Shown here: one piece after another, positions 61,622 through 64,000 of the stretch | Position numbering within the stretch: position 1 is the stretch's first letter | Layout of the letters: each line of letters starts with the position of its first letter | From: Bacillota bacterium | Lineage (GTDB): Bacteria; Bacillota; UBA4882; UBA8346 | DNA: 64,000 nt | Assembly (NCBI GenBank): GCA_023435565.1 | Contig: JAEYRN010000033.1 | Location: 1-64,000 of the forward strand | Reading direction: 5' to 3' | Translations under genes and position numbers: made by a program | The notes under the pieces: generated by a model | Told to the model about the DNA's origin: nothing | Seen by the model: the letters and a program-made list of their open reading frames with translations, nothing else | Database searches by the model: none

Positions 61622-62611
61622 TTAGGGTACTTCCACACCGTCAAAAATCTTTTGAATAATATCTTCGACTTTTAACTCTTCCGCTTCCGCTTCATACGTA
61701 ATAATAATCCGGTGCCTTAAAATGTCGGGACCAATCAACTTAATATCATTCGGAACTACATAACCGCGTCCTTGCATAAAAGCATATGCTTTGGCGGCAA
61801 TTGCTAAATTAATTGTCGCCCGTGGAGAAGCTCCAAATTCAATGAAATCGGCTATTTCCAAATTATACTTTGCCGGTTCCCTAGTAGCCATAATCAGATT
61901 AACAATATAATCTTTAATCTTCGCGTCCATATAAACCATATCAACTACTTTGCGCACTTTCAATATTTCCTGGGGAGTGATCACCGGTTGAATTTCCATT
62001 GAACGCGAAGTCTGAGCCATTCTTTCCATAATCAACATTTCTTCTTCCTTAGTGGGATAACCGATTTTCAACTTAAACATAAACCGGTCCAATTGAGCTT
62101 CCGGTAAAGGATAAGTTCCTTGTTGTTCAATGGGATTTTGCGTTGCCAAAACCATGAAAGGTTCGGGCAAAGGGTAGGTATTTTCTCCGATTGTTACCTG
62201 CTTCTCTTCCATCGATTCTAAAAGAGCGCTTTGGACCTTAGCAGGGGCTCGATTTATTTCATCGGCGAGAATAATATTGGCAAAAACAGGTCCTTTTTTG
62301 GTGGTAAAACATCCGGATTGGGGATTATAGATCAATGTACCTACCAGATCCGCCGGAAGTAAGTCCGGAGTGAACTGAATTCTTTGAAAACAAGCGCTCA
62401 CCGAAGCAGCCAAGCTTTTTACGGAAAGGGTCTTAGCCAGCCCAGGCACACCTTCAAGTAAAACATGACCATTAGCGAGAATCCCAAGCAGTAATCCATC
62501 GATTAGTTTTTCCTGTCCTACGACAACCTTACCGATTTGATCTTTAATCTTGGTAACAAATCCACTACTACTTCTTATAGCTTCGTTTACAGCTGTTAAA
62601 CTCTCAGGCAT
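61622..62611 (-). CDS. MoxR-family AAA+ ATPase
   Basis: About 329 residues: Walker A EGVPGLAKT, RIQFTPDLLPADLVGT, Walker B IILADEINRAP, sensor 1 ATQNPIEQQGTYPLPEAQLDRFMFKL, and a C-terminal lid with GASPRATINLAIAAKAYAF. Probable chaperone acting with the DUF58 and VWA proteins. ATG 62611 has GGGAGGT 7 bases upstream; the ATG at 62617 is too close to it. Confidence 0.94.
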   Translation of the reverse strand: MPESLTAVNEAIRSSSGFVTKIKDQIGKVVVGQEKLIDGLLLGILANGHVLLEGVPGLAKTLSVKSLAASVSACFQRIQFTPDLLPADLVGTLIYNPQSGCFTTKKGPVFANIILADEINRAPAKVQSALLESMEEKQVTIGENTYPLPEPFMVLATQNPIEQQGTYPLPEAQLDRFMFKLKIGYPTKEEEMLIMERMAQTSRSMEIQPVITPQEILKVRKVVDMVYMDAKIKDYIVNLIMATREPAKYNLEIADFIEFGASPRATINLAIAAKAYAFMQGRGYVVPNDIKLIGPDILRHRIIITYEAEAEELKVEDIIQKIFDGVEVP

Positions 62612-62647
62612 CAACATTACCTCCCGGAATCTTAAATCTATTTAAAG

Positions 62648-63055
62648 TTAAAATCGACGCCGACGCAAAGTCCGGAGCCGATCAGCCCTAACTTTTTTAC
62701 TATTGCGGCTTTTTTCCCTTTGCTCCTCTTCTTCATAACCTAACTGAGAACAAGAACTACCTTCTACTGAATTTCTTAAAACCACAATTGTTTCACCTGG
62801 ATTAGGGGTAGTATACGGAGACCCGTCCTCACCCCGAAAGATTGATTCCACATGCTTATGAGCATACTCCGACTCTGCAAGCCAATGACGGACCATTGAT
62901 TTAATGACCGGAAAAACTTCGCTGTGTTTTCCCTGACCATGAATTATCCGGACTACTCGTTCTCCATAACTTAAGGCATTAAGCAGTCCGTCCACCAGCT
63001 TACTTTGTGCTTGCTCAAGGTTATTGCCGTGCAGATCGATTGTAACGATAGGCAT
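62648..63055 (-). CDS. Smr-domain protein
   Basis: About 135 residues. The Smr fold has TIDLHGNNLEQAQSKL at the start and VRIIHGQGKHS near residue 50, matching the DLHG and HGxG nuclease/nucleic-acid-binding motifs of MutS2-type Smr domains; an Arg/Lys-rich tail follows. The start is uncertain: AGGAG lies three bases before ATG 63055, and longer in-frame ATGs at 63079 and 63091 lack a ribosome site. Possibly first gene of the moxR-bat operon (30-base gap). Confidence 0.78.
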   Translation of the reverse strand: MPIVTIDLHGNNLEQAQSKLVDGLLNALSYGERVVRIIHGQGKHSEVFPVIKSMVRHWLAESEYAHKHVESIFRGEDGSPYTTPNPGETIVVLRNSVEGSSCSQLGYEEEEQREKSRNSKKVRADRLRTLRRRRF

Positions 63056-63211
63056 ACACTCCTGGGACTTTTTATACATAAAATAAGACATCTATATATG
63101 TTGCAATCAATTTTGGGGGATGTCTACTTTCAATACAACATATATTCCAGAATTTTTCCAACTTATCTATCCATACAAGAACAGCAGTATTCTCTAAGAG
63201 GTGCATTAAGA

Positions 63212-63511
63212 ATGTTTCTGAAAAGAATAGCCAATTTCCTGCATAATTTATTGAAAAAGCTTAATTTTTTTAAAAGAAGCCCTTTCAAAAATACTACGTT
63301 GGATACGATCAAATTAAGTTTATTTGGTCTAAAAATGGAAATTACCAGAGAAATACCGGCTAATTGTCCCCATGAACTTACTGTTGTTGTTCCTAGGGCT
63401 GAATTCCGAAAAAACTTAAAGGTTGACGACAAAAGTCAAGCTGATTTGGAAGTTCTATTAAATAGCATTACCGTTGCTCATTCACCCCGGTTCGAACCGC
63501 AACATCCATAA
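63212..63511 (+). CDS. small protein of unknown function
   Basis: 99 residues. An open frame continues upstream across the smr gene, but AAGAGGTG eight bases before ATG 63212 fixes a plausible start. The N-terminus is a basic amphipathic helix (MFLKRIANFLHNLLKKLNFF), followed by a short domain with MEITREIPANCPHELTVVVP and a charged C-terminal part. No family recognised. Divergent from smr and convergent with the membrane-protein gene. Confidence 0.55.
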   Translation: MFLKRIANFLHNLLKKLNFFKRSPFKNTTLDTIKLSLFGLKMEITREIPANCPHELTVVVPRAEFRKNLKVDDKSQADLEVLLNSITVAHSPRFEPQHP

Positions 63512-63531
63512 AAAACAACAAATCAAGGTAC

Positions 63532-63921
63532 CTAAGAACCAAAAAGATTTTGGAAATTAATCATAAATGCTAAAATTACAAGCCCCGCGATTATTCCTAA
63601 TAAAATTAGCGAAATATTGTAATGATCATCCCGGCGTTTAACTCGCTGTGAATTGATTAAAAGCCCTATGGTGCAGGAGCTTAATACGACCAGCATCAAT
63701 ACGATTAAAGATTGTACAATGCCTAAATCCCAAGATGTTTCAATCTGAGTATTCATATATCTATCAAAAAAGGTTGAGGTCTGTGGTTTGGCTTTTCCAA
63801 AAAGAACTAATGCGGTCAGCATCAAAATCCACCCGCTAATGGCGACCCAGTTGACCAACTTGGACCAAAAATCCGGTCCACGACGCCGTTCAATCCTGCT
63901 TGAATTGTTTCCTAATAACAT
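63532..63921 (-). CDS. small three-helix membrane protein, function unknown
   Basis: 129 residues with membrane helices at about 24-42, 68-88 and 103-123, an Arg-rich N-terminus (SSRIERRRGPDFW) and a cytoplasmic loop QRVKRRDDHYN. GGAGG upstream of the ATG supports translation. No recognised family. Confidence 0.7.
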   Translation of the reverse strand: MLLGNNSSRIERRRGPDFWSKLVNWVAISGWILMLTALVLFGKAKPQTSTFFDRYMNTQIETSWDLGIVQSLIVLMLVVLSSCTIGLLINSQRVKRRDDHYNISLILLGIIAGLVILAFMINFQNLFGS

Positions 63922-64000
63922 ATCACTTCCTCCAATTCCAAGAATTTGTCACTAAACAACTCTTTACTATAATTCCAGCTTATGAATGCTTTATATTTGA

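Noticed and set aside
63163..63432. Minus-strand open frame opposite the small 99-residue gene
   Set aside because: No ribosome site; the opposite strand has a well-placed AAGAGGTG and start, so this is taken as a shadow.
1..64000. Prophage, integrative element or insertion sequence
   Set aside because: No integrase, transposase, phage structural gene or tRNA attachment site was found; repeats are non-coding.

Overview
The window opens with the first ~127 bases of a 16S rRNA gene read on the minus strand. Its start is of ordinary Bacillota type, and it has a long leader and two tandem sigma-A-like promoters. The protein genes nevertheless describe a cell with an outer membrane: a type IV pilus secretin, a probable porin ending in an aromatic residue, a Pal/OmpA-type peptidoglycan-binding protein, a Prc/Tsp-class protease and a TolB-like beta-propeller. 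Bacillota-type rRNA, strong GGAGG ribosome sites and consensus TTGACA/TATAAT promoters together with diderm envelope genes point to one of the diderm Bacillota lineages (inference; the rRNA fragment is too short to name a taxon).

Layout. 1-6.7 kb: 16S start and rrn promoters, a split B12-dependent methionine synthase (catalytic protein plus a separate reactivation protein) behind nagA, a DUF559 nuclease remnant and an Eis-like acetyltransferase. 6.9-9.2 kb: a plus-strand, visibly AT-rich operon of three prepilin-like proteins. 9.3-14.2 kb: gdhA, a TolB-like propeller and a porin-like protein. 14.2-17.7 kb: a long fold-back repeat, an SsuBC-type ABC pair lacking a binding protein, and a small lipoprotein. 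17.9-28.7 kb: a complete type IV pilus locus on the minus strand, pilB-pilT-pilC-pilA-pilD then pilM-N-O-P-Q. 28.9-34.4 kb: a TetR-regulated drug-exporter-like operon resembling ybhGFSR. 34.5-36.9 and 42.1-44.7 kb: two complete SsuABC-type importers. 37.2-38.9 kb: amtB-glnK. 39-49.3 kb: RsuA-type pseudouridine synthase, two class A penicillin-binding proteins, a MurJ/SpoVB-like flippase and a lipid kinase. 49.3-54.1 kb: an M23 endopeptidase-like protein, the TIG-OmpA protein and Prc. 54.2-63.1 kb: a moxR-DUF58-batA-B-C-D-E stress/aerotolerance operon preceded by an Smr protein. The last kilobase holds two small uncharacterised genes.

The most striking feature is the control region of the pilus locus. 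A perfect-consensus promoter (28701-28729, minus strand) is followed by an RNA that matches the class II cyclic-di-GMP riboswitch pattern, overlapping an intrinsic terminator (28580-28677). The first gene behind it, pilB, carries two MshEN-type c-di-GMP-binding motifs. The pilus would thus be controlled by the same second messenger in transcription and in motor activity. The secretin at the other end of the locus has two C-terminal LysM modules and no AMIN domain, an unusual way of anchoring a pilus pore to peptidoglycan.

Several intergenic gaps contain fold-back or dispersed repeats (14.55, 16.9, 25.3, 28.4, 32.8, 48.2, 51.7 and 61.5 kb). No transposase, phage gene, CRISPR array or tRNA was seen.
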